64,000 nucleotides of DNA from Thiohalobacter thiocyanaticus (GCF_002356355.1 NZ_AP018052.1:2728001-2792000); one strand, 5' to 3'; shown: positions 37,901 through 46,611, numbered from the stretch's first letter. Notes: generated from the sequence alone by a model not told the origin. Translations and numbers: made by a program.

Positions 37901-39706
37901 CTACCCGGCCGCTTCGCCGCCCGCGGCCGCCGGCGGCTTGCGCAGGCGGATGCCGAGTTCCTTCAGTTGGCGCTCGCCGGCCTCGCCCGGGGCCTGGGTC
38001 AGCGGGCAGCTGGCGGTCTGGGTCTTGGGGAAGGCCATGACATCGCGGATCGAGGGCGAACCGGTCATCAGCATCACCAGCCGGTCCAGGCCGAAGGCGA
38101 GCCCCCCGTGCGGCGGGCAGCCGTACTTGAGCGCGTCCAGCAGGAAGCCGAACTTCTCGCGCGCCTCCTCCTCACCGATGCCGAGGATGCGCAGCACCTC
38201 GGCCTGGACCTGCGGACGGTAGATACGCATGGAGCCGCCGCCCAGTTCGGTACCGTTGAGCACCATGTCGTAGGCGCGCGAGTGGCAGCTGCCGGGGTCG
38301 GACTCCAGCAGTTCCAGATGCGCTTCCTTGGGCGAGGTGAAGGGGTGGTGCAGGGAGAACCAGCGGCCCTCCTTCTCGTCCCACTCGAACATGGGGAAGT
38401 CCACCACCCACAGCGGTCGCCAGCCGTGCTCGACCAGGCCGCGGTCATGGCCGAGCTTCACCCGCAGCGCGCCCAGGGCTTCGTTGACAACGGTGGCTTT
38501 GTCGGCACCGAAGAAGATGAGATCCCCGTTTTCGGCATTGGTGCGCTCGAGGATGCCCTGCACGGCACTGTCGGGCAGGAATTTGAGAATCGGGGACTGC
38601 AGACCCTCGCGGCCCTGGGCGACATCATTGACCTTGATATAGGCCAGACCCTTCGCCCCGTAGCGGCCGACGAATTTCGTATAGTCGTCGATCTCCTTGC
38701 GGGTCAGTTCACCGCCCTGCGGCAGGCGCAACGCAGCCACCCGCCCCATGGGATCACTCGCCGGACCGGCAAAGACCTTGAATTCCACCTCACTCATGAG
38801 ATCGGCCACGTCGACCAGCTCCAGCCCGATGCGCAGGTCCGGTTTGTCCGAACCGAAACGCTGCATGGCCTCGGCATAGGTCATGCGCGGGAAGGGATCG
38901 GGCAGCGCGACCTCCAGCACCTGGGCGAACAGCTGGCGGATCATCGCCTCCATCAGGCCCATGATGTCGTCCTCGTCGAGGAACGAGGTCTCGATATCGA
39001 GCTGGGTGAACTCGGGCTGACGGTCGGCCCGCAGGTCCTCGTCACGGAAGCAGCGCACGATCTGGTAGTAGCGGTCGATGCCGCTCATCATCAGCAGCTG
39101 CTTGAACAGCTGCGGCGATTGCGGCAGGGCGAAGAAGTGGCCGGGATGGGTGCGGCTGGGCACCAGGTAGTCGCGCGCCCCCTCGGGCGTGGTCTTGGTC
39201 AGCATGGGCGTTTCCACGTCCAGGAAACCGTGCTCGTCGAGGAAGTAGCGCAGCCGCCGGGTGATCTCGCTGCGCAGACGCAGGCGCTCGAACATCTCCG
39301 GCCGGCGCAGATCGATATAACGATAGCGCAGCCGCAACTCCTCGCTGATCTCGTCCTCGTCGACCTGGAACGGCGGCGTCTCGGCCGCGTTCAGGATGGT
39401 CAGCGTCTGCCCCAGCACCTCGATCTGCCCGGTGGGCATGTCGGGATTCTCGGTCCCCTCGGGCCGGCGCCGCACCCGGCCGGCGAGTTGGAGCACGTAT
39501 TCGCCGCGCACCCGCTCGGCCACCTGGAAGGAATCCGGCGTGTCCGGGTCGAATACCACCTGGGTAATGCCGCTGCGATCGCGCAGATCGATGAAGATGA
39601 CCCCGCCATGGTCACGCCGGCGATGGACCCAGCCGCACAGCCGGATCTCCTGGTCGATATGGGTCTCGTTCAGCTCCCCGCACATGTGGGAACGCATGGC
39701 ACTCAT
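37901..39706 (-). CDS. aspS: Aspartyl-tRNA synthetase
   Basis: Class II synthetase; 601 residues. N-terminal OB-fold anticodon domain (about 1-110: [21 protein letters not shown]), catalytic core with [30 protein letters not shown], the GAD insert (about 295-420), and motif 3 in [16 protein letters not shown]. The start at 39706 ([12 protein letters not shown]) follows AGAGG by ten bases; the ATG nine bases on is an alternative. Non-discriminating or discriminating type cannot be told without more analysis. Confidence 0.96.
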   Translation of the reverse strand: MSAMRSHMCGELNETHIDQEIRLCGWVHRRRDHGGVIFIDLRDRSGITQVVFDPDTPDSFQVAERVRGEYVLQLAGRVRRRPEGTENPDMPTGQIEVLGQTLTILNAAETPPFQVDEDEISEELRLRYRYIDLRRPEMFERLRLRSEITRRLRYFLDEHGFLDVETPMLTKTTPEGARDYLVPSRTHPGHFFALPQSPQLFKQLLMMSGIDRYYQIVRCFRDEDLRADRQPEFTQLDIETSFLDEDDIMGLMEAMIRQLFAQVLEVALPDPFPRMTYAEAMQRFGSDKPDLRIGLELVDVADLMSEVEFKVFAGPASDPMGRVAALRLPQGGELTRKEIDDYTKFVGRYGAKGLAYIKVNDVAQGREGLQSPILKFLPDSAVQGILERTNAENGDLIFFGADKATVVNEALGALRVKLGHDRGLVEHGWRPLWVVDFPMFEWDEKEGRWFSLHHPFTSPKEAHLELLESDPGSCHSRAYDMVLNGTELGGGSMRIYRPQVQAEVLRILGIGEEEAREKFGFLLDALKYGCPPHGGLAFGLDRLVMLMTGSPSIRDVMAFPKTQTASCPLTQAPGEAGERQLKELGIRLRKPPAAAGGEAAG

Positions 39707-39825
39707 GGGTGGCAAACCTCTGACAGATGCGTGAAAGGCGGCAATGTTACGGCCTCCCCGGAAGGGACGCAACCGAGCCGCGGCCCCGGAGCGGGACGGA
39801 CAATTCAGGGAGATATGGGAGGAAA

Positions 39826-39859
39826 CGGACCGGTCCGGACCAGAACCGGACCGGTCTGG
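39826..39859. repeat. Short inverted repeat between fmdB-like gene and aspS
   Basis: GGACCGGTCCGG and CCGGACCGGTCTGG are near-perfect inverse copies, each itself partly palindromic. No T tract follows, so a terminator is doubtful. It lies nine bases beyond the stop of the fmdB-like gene. Confidence 0.6.
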
Positions 39860-39868
39860 CGAAGGGGT

Positions 39869-40156
39869 TCAGTGACAGCCGCAGCCGCCGGAGCCGCAGC
39901 CGCCGGCGGCCTTCTTCTCGGGCTTGGACGAGGACTCGGAGTTGGACGAGGATTCGGCAACGTTCTTCCTGCTGCCGCTCTTGAAGTCGGTTTCGTACCA
40001 GCCGCCGCCCTTGAGCCGGAAGCCGGCCGCGGAGACCAGCTTCTGCAGGGCCGCTTCGCCGCATTCCGGGCAGTCGGTCAATGGCGGATCACTGATCTTC
40101 TGCAGATTCTCCAGTTCGTGCCCGCACTTGGTGCACTGATATTCATAGATCGGCAT
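39869..40156 (-). CDS. FmdB family zinc-ribbon protein
   Basis: 95 residues. The FmdB zinc ribbon occupies about 1-42: MPIYEYQCTKCGHELENLQ then LTDCPECGEAALQKLVS, two CxxC knuckles. A second conserved part, GFRLKGGGWYETDFK, follows; then a Ser/Lys linker and an unusual Cys/Gly tail, GGCGSGGCGCH. Family members are named after a formamidase regulator but have no firmly known role; a location next to aspS is common in gammaproteobacteria and suggests co-transcription. Confidence 0.9.
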   Translation of the reverse strand: MPIYEYQCTKCGHELENLQKISDPPLTDCPECGEAALQKLVSAAGFRLKGGGWYETDFKSGSRKNVAESSSNSESSSKPEKKAAGGCGSGGCGCH

Positions 40157-40276
40157 CTTGAGTCACCCCAAACAAAATCAACAAGTTAAAACCGGCTCGC
40201 GCCGGGACAGCGCTGGCGTGAAACATGGGGCCTGTTCCACGAAAAGTCAAGCATTCCGGGGGCTAGGGGGAGCGGA

Positions 40277-40558
40277 TCAGGCCGAGGAGGTCAGGCCGAA
40301 GTCCTGGGTGTCCGCGCCCGCCTCCTTCGCCTCGCCGCGTCGGGCCGCCTCGATGGCCCGCACCAGCTGGCGGTGCTCGCCCTCGTCCTGGCCGAAGCCG
40401 ACAAAACGCTCGGCATGCAGGAACACCGGTTCCAGGCGCTCGCAGTGACGCTTGAGATAGAGCAGGGTCAGCGCCAGGGCGTCCGGGTCCTCGCCGCGTT
40501 CGCGCATGGCTTCGGCGGCGGCGAGCGCGCTGCGGATCTGTTCGGGGGTGGGTTTCAT
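40277..40558 (-). CDS. Small conserved hypothetical protein
   Basis: Not recognised. 93 residues, soluble, helical, rich in Ala, Glu and Arg: MKPTPEQIRSALAAAEAMRERGEDP, then LALTLLYLKRHCERLEPVFLHAERFVGFG, ending GADTQDFGLTSSA. GGAGA stands seven bases before the ATG. It is divergent from the ABC transporter gene (116 bases apart). The orderly codon use and ribosome-binding site make it a real gene; a role cannot be given. Confidence 0.75.
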   Translation of the reverse strand: MKPTPEQIRSALAAAEAMRERGEDPDALALTLLYLKRHCERLEPVFLHAERFVGFGQDEGEHRQLVRAIEAARRGEAKEAGADTQDFGLTSSA

Positions 40559-40673
40559 TGCTGTCTCCGTCGGAATCTGTGCTACCGGTATACCCCTTTG
40601 ATCGGCCGGGCAAACTGTTGTCTGAAGCCGGTTTTTGCCACAATGGCCGGATCGATCCCAACCGGTTGAAAGT

Positions 40674-42488
40674 ATGCGCACCTACGCCCGCGCCACCGAG
40701 CTGCCCGAGACCCGGCGCAGCGACCTGAAGACCCTCAAATCCCTGCTGCCCTTCCTGTGGCAGTACCGGGGGCGGGTGGCGCTGGCGCTGGGCTTCCTGA
40801 TTCTGGCCAAGGGTGCCAACGTGGCCGTGCCGCTGGTGCTCAAGGGCATTGTCGACAGCCTGGACGCGGGCACCACGACCGAACTGACCCTGCCGCTGGC
40901 CCTGCTGGTCGGCTACGGTCTGCTGCGCCTGAGCACCGCCCTGTTCAACGAGTTGCGCGACTCGGTCTATGCCCGGGTCCGCCACGGCGCCATGCGCAGC
41001 GTTTCGGTGCGGGTGCTGGAGCATCTGCACCGGCTGTCCCTGCGCTATCACCTGGAGCGCAAGACCGGCGGCGTGTCACGCGACCTGGATCGCGGCACGC
41101 GGGCGGTCAGTTCGCTGCTCAACTACATGGTGTTCAACATCATCCCCACCCTGGTGGAGGTGCTGATGATCACCGCCATCCTGCTGGGCAAGTACAGCCC
41201 CTGGTTCGCCGTGGTGACCCTGGGCGCGGTGGTGATCTACATCCTGTTCACCTTCTGGATCACCGAGTGGCGCATGCAGTTCCGGGTGCGCATGAACGAG
41301 ATGGACTCCATGGCCAACACCCAGGCCGTGGACAGCCTGATCAACTACGAGACGGTGAAATACTTCGGCAACGAGCGCCATGAGCTCACGCGCTACGACC
41401 ACAGCCTGGCCGACTGGGAGGAGTCCGCGGTCAAGAGCCAGACCTCGCTGTCGGCGCTGAACGTGGTCCAGTCGGGCATCATCGCCGTCGGCGTGACCGT
41501 CATCATGGTGATGGCCGCACGCGGCGTGGTCGCCGGCAGCATGAGCATCGGCGACCTGGTGCTGGTCAACGCCTTTCTGCTGCAGCTGTTCATCCCGCTG
41601 AACTTTCTCGGCATCGTCTACAGTCAGCTCAAGCATGCCCTGACCGATCTGCGCCGCATCTTCGATGTGCTGCATACCGAGCCGGAAATCCGCGATGCCG
41701 ACGACGCCGTCGAACTGGACCCCGGCCAGGGCGGCGTGCGCTTCGAGCAGGTCAGCTTCGGCTACGACCCTGAGCGGCCGATCCTGCACCAGGTCAGCTT
41801 CGAGGTGCCGCCCGGACGCAAGGTCGCGGTGGTCGGCCCGAGCGGGGCCGGCAAGTCCACCCTGGCACGGTTGCTGCTGCGCTTCTACGAGGTCGACAGC
41901 GGCCGCGTGCTCGTCAACGGCACCGATATCCGCCGCGTCACCCAGGACAGCCTGCGCCGGGCCATCGGCATCGTCCCGCAGGACACGGTGCTGTTCAATG
42001 ACACCCTCTACTACAACATCGCCTATGCCCGGCCCGAGGCCAGCCGCGAGGAGATCATTGCAGCGGCCCGCCACGCCAACATCCATGACTTCATCGCCCA
42101 GCTGCCCAGGGGCTACGACACCCTGGTGGGCGAGCGCGGCCTGAAGCTGTCGGGCGGCGAGAAGCAGCGGGTGGCGATCGCCCGCGCCATCCTCAAGGGC
42201 CCGCGCATCCTGATCTTCGACGAGGCCACCTCCAGCCTGGATTCGCAATCGGAGCAGGTGATTCTAGACTCGCTGCGCCAGCTGGCGGCCGAGCATACGA
42301 CCCTGGTGATCGCTCACCGGCTGTCCACCATCATGGACGCCGACACCATCCTGGTCATGGAGCAGGGGCGGATCGTGGAAAGCGGCACCCATACCGAACT
42401 GCTCGGGCAGGACGGCGTCTATGCCCGGCTGTGGGCGTTGCAGCAGGAGGAGAAGCGGCAGGAACAGCTGGCCGCGGTGGAGGTTTGA
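40674..42488 (+). CDS. Atm1-type ABC half-transporter (ABCB7/HMT1 family)
   Basis: A 604-residue half-transporter with six N-terminal helices (about 20-320) and a C-terminal ATPase: Walker A GPSGAGKSTL, signature LSGGEKQRV, Walker B ILIFDEATSSLD, and H-loop IAHRLST. The sequence NYETVKYFGNERHE with YFGNE is diagnostic of the Atm1/ABCB7 subfamily, whose members export glutathione-bound sulfur or metal species across the inner membrane. The start at 40674 (MRTYARATELPE) fits the family; an in-frame ATG 39 bases earlier is possible. It stands alone. Confidence 0.9.
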   Translation: MRTYARATELPETRRSDLKTLKSLLPFLWQYRGRVALALGFLILAKGANVAVPLVLKGIVDSLDAGTTTELTLPLALLVGYGLLRLSTALFNELRDSVYARVRHGAMRSVSVRVLEHLHRLSLRYHLERKTGGVSRDLDRGTRAVSSLLNYMVFNIIPTLVEVLMITAILLGKYSPWFAVVTLGAVVIYILFTFWITEWRMQFRVRMNEMDSMANTQAVDSLINYETVKYFGNERHELTRYDHSLADWEESAVKSQTSLSALNVVQSGIIAVGVTVIMVMAARGVVAGSMSIGDLVLVNAFLLQLFIPLNFLGIVYSQLKHALTDLRRIFDVLHTEPEIRDADDAVELDPGQGGVRFEQVSFGYDPERPILHQVSFEVPPGRKVAVVGPSGAGKSTLARLLLRFYEVDSGRVLVNGTDIRRVTQDSLRRAIGIVPQDTVLFNDTLYYNIAYARPEASREEIIAAARHANIHDFIAQLPRGYDTLVGERGLKLSGGEKQRVAIARAILKGPRILIFDEATSSLDSQSEQVILDSLRQLAAEHTTLVIAHRLSTIMDADTILVMEQGRIVESGTHTELLGQDGVYARLWALQQEEKRQEQLAAVEV

Positions 42489-42498
42489 GCCTGCAGCC

Positions 42499-42638
42499 CT
42501 TAGGGAACCTCTGATTTATCCGTCATTGCGAGGCGCGTAGCGCCGTGGCAATCTCCAAGCGATTGATCCTGCTGTACGAGATTGCTTCGCTTCGCTCGCA
42601 ATGACGAGGTTAAGTGAATTAATCAGAGGTTCCTTAGA
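42499..42638. repeat. Family G element with nested palindromic core
   Basis: Outer arms AGGGAACCTCTGATTTAT (from 42502) and ATTAATCAGAGGTTCCT (to about 42636) enclose a different palindrome, 42521-42606: CGTCATTGCGAGGCG on the left mirrored by CGCTCGCAATGACG on the right, with CAATCTC / GAGATTG inside. Two repeat types are again nested. A half-degenerate family B-like piece (CAGGTCGGGCTTCACC) follows at about 42645-42660. Confidence 0.85.
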
Positions 42639-42713
42639 TGCTATACAGGTCGGGCTTCACCGCGTTCAGCCCAACCGATGCCCTGCAGGACGAACTGCAG
42701 GGAAAACCCGGGA

Positions 42714-43418
42714 TCAGACCTTGATGTAGGACCAGCCCTCACGCAGACGGCGCACGGCGTGTTCGACCGCACTCTCGTCCGTGCGCGTCCCTTCGAAGAA
42801 CACCGGCGTGATACCGGACTCACGCAGCCGATCAACGGCGTTATTGCAGGCAACCAGGCGGAAATTCTCATACCGATTGAGAATACTGGCGATGCGCTGC
42901 GCATAGGGCGAGGTATCCGCCCGCAGCAGATCCAGCCCGGAACTGTTGGCCAGTATCTCGACCTGGATACCCCGGTCCCGGTATTCACCCAGCAGCCGCT
43001 CCGACTGCAGCAGCACCTGTTCGAACTTGCGCGGGTCGGCCTCGTCGATGTGCAGCACCACCCGATAGCCGCTGGTTTCGATGTTCTCGATCATGGCGCT
43101 GTACAGATCCGGCATCTGCACCGGGCGCGCCAGCCAGCCGGCAGCGAAGGCGGCCAGCAGCAGCAGCACCGACGCTGCCATTCCGCATCGCGACACCCAG
43201 CGCGAGTGCTTCGCACTGACCTCGCAACGCTCGGCAGGCGGCTCGGCATCCTCGAAAGCGGACTGCATCCACTGCTTGGTCCGCTGCAGTTCGCACACCC
43301 GGGAGGCCAGCGCCCCATCGCATTCCATGGCTTCCAGCAGCGCCTGCTTGCGATCGGCGGCCAACTCGCCGTCGATATAGGCGTGCAGATCAAAATCGGT
43401 AAAACGCTCGGACTTCAT
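42714..43418 (-). CDS. Membrane anti-sigma factor with C-terminal DsrE-like domain
   Basis: 234 residues. The N-terminal part (1-75) has an anti-sigma opening, FTDFDLHAYIDGELAADRK, without the HxxxCxxC zinc motif. A single membrane helix follows at about 79-96. The rest (about 115-234) is predicted to be periplasmic and resembles the DsrE/DsrF-like fold: YRVVLHIDEADPRKFEQVL, a middle with VEILANSSGLDLLR, and LVACNNAVDRLRE with Cys191 at the family's conserved cysteine position. It would hold the sigma factor until the outer domain senses a signal, possibly sulfur. The ATG overlaps the sigma stop (ATGA). Confidence 0.82.
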   Translation of the reverse strand: MKSERFTDFDLHAYIDGELAADRKQALLEAMECDGALASRVCELQRTKQWMQSAFEDAEPPAERCEVSAKHSRWVSRCGMAASVLLLLAAFAAGWLARPVQMPDLYSAMIENIETSGYRVVLHIDEADPRKFEQVLLQSERLLGEYRDRGIQVEILANSSGLDLLRADTSPYAQRIASILNRYENFRLVACNNAVDRLRESGITPVFFEGTRTDESAVEHAVRRLREGWSYIKV

Positions 43419-43966
43419 CGTACTCTCCGCAACAACGCCACGTCCGGCTCGACCTCGGGATTCATGCGCCGCAGCGTCTGCTGCAGCGCCTTGCGCGCCC
43501 GATTGAGCCGACTCATGACCGTGCCGATCGGGATCTCCAGTATTTCCGCGACATCGGCATAGCTGAAGCCTTCCAGGTCAACCAGCGAGATCACCTCGCG
43601 CTGCCCGACCGACAGGCGGAACACGGCCTGGCGCACGTCCTGCACGATCCGCTGACGCTCGACCTGCTGCTCCAGCGTCGTTTCGCAGGCCAGGGAATCG
43701 GGTTCGCAGCCAGAATCGGGCTGCTGGCTGCGCAGATGCCGGCGCCAGCAATTGTTCAGGATACTGTAGAGCCAGGGATAGAGTTTCTCCAGATCGCGCA
43801 GCTGATGCCCCTTGCTCAGGCCGATGGCGATGGCCTCCTGCACCAGGTCGTCGGCCAGCATGCGGTCCCCGGTCCAGGCCAGGGCGACCTTGTAGAGCCG
43901 GCCACGGCTGCCGCCCACGCGCTCGCGCACGGCCAGGGTGGTACAGATTCTGCTGACAATCTTCAT
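43415..43966 (-). CDS. ECF-type RNA polymerase sigma factor
   Basis: 183 residues with sigma-70 region 2 (about 24-90: RLYKVALAWTGDRMLADDLVQEA, LYPWLYSILNNCWRRHLR) and region 4 (about 118-165: LSVGQREVISLVDLEGFSYADVAEILEIPIGTVMSRLNRARKAL). No region 3, hence ECF. It is coupled to the anti-sigma gene and divergent from the DsrE-porin unit. The ATG at 43966 is chosen; an in-frame ATG at 43984 lies upstream of the predicted -10 box and would not be transcribed from that promoter. This would make the mRNA nearly leaderless. Confidence 0.88.
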   Translation of the reverse strand: MKIVSRICTTLAVRERVGGSRGRLYKVALAWTGDRMLADDLVQEAIAIGLSKGHQLRDLEKLYPWLYSILNNCWRRHLRSQQPDSGCEPDSLACETTLEQQVERQRIVQDVRQAVFRLSVGQREVISLVDLEGFSYADVAEILEIPIGTVMSRLNRARKALQQTLRRMNPEVEPDVALLRRVR

Positions 43967-43975
43967 CCTTACCCG

Positions 43976-44002
43976 TAGATGCACCGCGCGGCCGTTTTAT
44001 TC
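43976..44002 (-). promoter_or_regulatory. Predicted ECF promoter of the sigma/anti-sigma unit
   Basis: On the minus strand GAATAAA (44002-43996), 15 bases, then ATCTA (43980-43976). The same motif with the same spacing occurs on the other strand before the DsrE gene. Divergent, matching promoters around an ECF gene are the usual sign of autoregulation. Confidence 0.65.
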
Positions 44003-44040
44003 AATTTTTTTTCACCGTCACCTGGCAGACCCGGCGGATG

Positions 44041-44067
44041 GAATAAAGCCTCACCGGCACCGCTCTA
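44041..44067 (+). promoter_or_regulatory. Predicted ECF promoter of the DsrE-porin unit
   Basis: GAATAAA (44041-44047), 15 bases, then CTCTA (44063-44067). Compare the minus-strand copy at 44002-43976. The transcript would start near 44074, about 45 bases before the DsrE start codon. Confidence 0.65.
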
Positions 44068-44119
44068 GGAAAACGGGTAGCCACGCTGCCCATCACCCAT
44101 CACACATCAGGAGGCTACC

Positions 44120-44578
44120 GTGATATCCAAACAACCCTGGCATCTCAGACTGTGGGCCGCCCTGCTCCTCGGCCTGCTGTCCACCGGCGCCCTGGCCGCA
44201 GGCAATCCGGACAAACCCTTCGCCGAAAAGCACGTGGTGCTGCAGATCAGCGACCCTGACCCGTTCAAGCAGACCCTGGTGCTGAATGTGGCCGGCAATC
44301 TGGTCAAGCACTATGGACCTGACAAGGTGGACGTCGAGATCGTCGCCTTCGGACCAGGCCTGCGGCTGCTGTTGGATGACAACGTCAATGCCGGACGCAT
44401 CGACAATCTGGTCGAATCCGCGCAGGTCAGATTCAGTGCCTGCGAAAACACCCTGGCCAAGTACACCCAGAACCTGGGGCACGAACCTGCACTCAATGCG
44501 CATGCCACGCATGTCTCCGCCGGCGTAGTGCGTATTCTCGATCTGATCGACCAGGGTTACACCCTGATCAAGCCATAA
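44120..44578 (+). CDS. Exported DsrE family protein
   Basis: 152 residues starting at a GTG with AGGAGG eight bases before it. A signal peptide covers 1-27 (cut near ALA-AGN). The mature domain is DsrE-like: KHVVLQISDPDPFKQTLVLNVAGNLVKHYG, VEIVAFGPGLRLLLDDN, and VRFSACENTLAKY with Cys108 at the position where sulfur-carrying members have their active cysteine. Cytoplasmic DsrE proteins move persulfide sulfur; exported ones are little studied. It heads a unit with the porin gene and is probably driven by the nearby ECF sigma factor. Confidence 0.88.
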   Translation: MISKQPWHLRLWAALLLGLLSTGALAAGNPDKPFAEKHVVLQISDPDPFKQTLVLNVAGNLVKHYGPDKVDVEIVAFGPGLRLLLDDNVNAGRIDNLVESAQVRFSACENTLAKYTQNLGHEPALNAHATHVSAGVVRILDLIDQGYTLIKP

Positions 44579-44606
44579 GTTATAACTATCCAGAGGGAGG
44601 ATTCAC

Positions 44607-45953
44607 ATGTATAACACCAGAACATGCCTTGCCGCCGTGATCGCGGCAACCGGACTTGCTGCCGCCCTGCCGTCACAGGCCGCCAACTGGCTCATGCTCC
44701 AGGGCACCGAACCGGCCGGCGCGGCCGAACGTGCCCGCATCTGGGGTTTCATCCAACCGGAGTTCCAGTACACCGAGGGCACCAAACTCGAGGCCGGCCC
44801 GTTCAGCGGCCAGGACGCCATCTTCAACACCATCGGCCCGGACCGGGACGCCAGTTCCCAGTTCAACATCCGCCGTGCCCGTCTGGGCCTGCGCGGCCAG
44901 GGCTTTCCGCTGGACAGCAACACCAACTACTTCTTCCTGGTCGAGGCCGGCAACAACGGCATCACCAAGCCCGGCGGGGGCCTGGGCAGCCTGAAGCTGA
45001 CCGACGCCAGCGTGACCTTCAATCACTTCGATGCCGCGCGGGTCCGGGTGGGCCAGTTCAAGACACCGGGATCGGAAGAAGGCCTGAAGGCGATCCATGT
45101 GTTCGACTATGTCAACTTCACCAGTGTCACCGACGGCGTACTGCTGGAACGCTATATCGACGCCGACGGCAGCGCCCCCAATGACCCCAACGGCCCCAAC
45201 GGCCCGGTGGGGGCCTTCCGCGACATCGGCATCCAGCTGTTCCAGTCCTTCCGTCAGAACGACTGGGAGCACTCCTATGCCGTGATGGTCGGCAACGGCA
45301 ACGGCCTGGCCCGATCCGACAACAACAACGAGAAGGACATCTACCTGTACCTGTCCACGGAGAAGGTCTTCGGCGGCAAGGGCCCGCGCCGGCAGGGTTG
45401 GAAGGGCTTTGTCTGGTACCAGCAGGGTGATCGCACCCTTACCCTGGCCCAGGGCACGGACAGCACCGCCGATGACGTCGAGGAGGATTTCGAGCGCAAG
45501 CGCTGGGGTGTGGGCACCACCTACCTGAACGGCAAATACCGGGCGGCAGCGGAATACATCGTGGCCGACGGCATGATCCGCAACGGCAGCGACGGCGGCG
45601 CCGTGGTCGGCGCCCTGTCGAACAACGGCCTGTCCCGCGCCAGCCTGAACGTACTGCCGGAAGACGAGGCCGACGGCTGGTATCTGGATTTCGGCTACAA
45701 GATCCGGCCGGACATCGAACTGGACATCCGCTACGACCGCTTCAACCGGGCCACGGACACGGATCCGGCCGAACGCCGCTTCGACACCCTCACTCTGGGG
45801 GCGCAGTACTTCTTCAACAAGAAGACCCGCCTCATCTTGAACTATGAGTTCCGCGAGGCGGAGGCCCCGAACCTGCCCTCATCGCATCCTGCCAACCAGA
45901 TCCTGGACGGCATGGATGACCGCATCTCGGCCCAGATCCTGGCCATATTCTGA
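44607..45953 (+). CDS. Porin of the OprO/OprP (phosphate-selective porin) type
   Basis: 448 residues with a signal peptide (cut near SQA-ANW) and a strand-rich barrel. Typical family segments are FNIRRARLGLRGQ near the start (about residues 90-102), VRVGQFKTPGSEEGL, and a C-terminal strand ending ISAQILAIF with a terminal Phe. The start has GGAGG before it, 28 bases after the DsrE stop, so it is co-transcribed. The solute is unknown; oxyanions such as phosphate or sulfur species are possible. Followed by a terminator. Confidence 0.88.
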   Translation: MYNTRTCLAAVIAATGLAAALPSQAANWLMLQGTEPAGAAERARIWGFIQPEFQYTEGTKLEAGPFSGQDAIFNTIGPDRDASSQFNIRRARLGLRGQGFPLDSNTNYFFLVEAGNNGITKPGGGLGSLKLTDASVTFNHFDAARVRVGQFKTPGSEEGLKAIHVFDYVNFTSVTDGVLLERYIDADGSAPNDPNGPNGPVGAFRDIGIQLFQSFRQNDWEHSYAVMVGNGNGLARSDNNNEKDIYLYLSTEKVFGGKGPRRQGWKGFVWYQQGDRTLTLAQGTDSTADDVEEDFERKRWGVGTTYLNGKYRAAAEYIVADGMIRNGSDGGAVVGALSNNGLSRASLNVLPEDEADGWYLDFGYKIRPDIELDIRYDRFNRATDTDPAERRFDTLTLGAQYFFNKKTRLILNYEFREAEAPNLPSSHPANQILDGMDDRISAQILAIF

Positions 45954-45962
45954 GATGGTTCA

Positions 45963-45996
45963 CCCGGCGACAGGGATGTCGCCGGGCAGTTTCATT
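45963..45996 (+). terminator. Terminator after the porin gene
   Basis: CCCGGCGAC (45963-45971) pairs with GTCGCCGGG (45978-45986) around six bases; a T-containing stretch (CAGTTTCATT) follows. It ends the DsrE-porin unit and reaches the stop of the convergent PilZ gene. Confidence 0.7.
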
Positions 45997-46609
45997 CTCC
46001 GTTACCGCCTTCCTGTTCCTGCTCGCGACGTTCGCGCAGCCGTTCCGCCTCACGCGCCATGATGTGGCTGGCGATCAGGTCACGATCACTTTCCCGGATA
46101 TATTCGTACTCCACCGCCACCTGCCAGGGCAGGCCGTTGCCTTGGGCGCTGCGTTCACAATAGATCACGCGCACTATTGCCAGGATACCCGTCATGGCCG
46201 GCAGCAGGGCCAGGCGCAGTTGCAGCATGTCGTCCGGACTGAATTCGGTGGTCGAAGGGAAAACCAACCCCCCCGCACTCAGATTGACCTGCGTGACCGA
46301 GTGCTCACCGGCGTTCATCTCCTCGATCACGAACAGGCGTGCCAGCTGATTGAGCTTCTGATCCATCATCTTGAGGTATCGCGCCAGGTCCGGCTGCCCG
46401 GCGGAGAAGCTGCTGAGTATCCGCGACATGGTGCGCGAACTGGTGGCGAAGGTCGCTGCCACGGTGAAGCGATCCACGATCCGGTCGAAGATCCGCTCCC
46501 GCAGCGCGGCGATCTGCGTCTCGTCGACCCGCGCATAATCCAGCAGTACCTCGTCATCGAGCCGGAAGTATTCGCGGCGGTCATCGGACTTTATGGTTTC
46601 GTGTTCCAT
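45992..46609 (-). CDS. PilZ domain protein with an internal helical insertion
   Basis: 205 residues. Both cyclic-di-GMP-binding motifs are present but far apart: RxxxR at 12-16 (DDRREYFRLDD) and NxSxxG at 109-114 (VNLSAGGLVF). About 90 mostly helical residues between them (ERIFDRIVDRF, LARYLKMMDQKLNQLA) recall tetrameric PilZ proteins of the XC6012 type. The C-terminus is a charged helix. The gene follows the stator gene motB with a four-base overlap if the GTG at 46615 is used; the ATG at 46609 is preferred here. It probably adjusts motility to cyclic di-GMP. Confidence 0.85.
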   Translation of the reverse strand: MEHETIKSDDRREYFRLDDEVLLDYARVDETQIAALRERIFDRIVDRFTVAATFATSSRTMSRILSSFSAGQPDLARYLKMMDQKLNQLARLFVIEEMNAGEHSVTQVNLSAGGLVFPSTTEFSPDDMLQLRLALLPAMTGILAIVRVIYCERSAQGNGLPWQVAVEYEYIRESDRDLIASHIMAREAERLRERREQEQEGGNGE

Positions 46610-46611
46610 AG

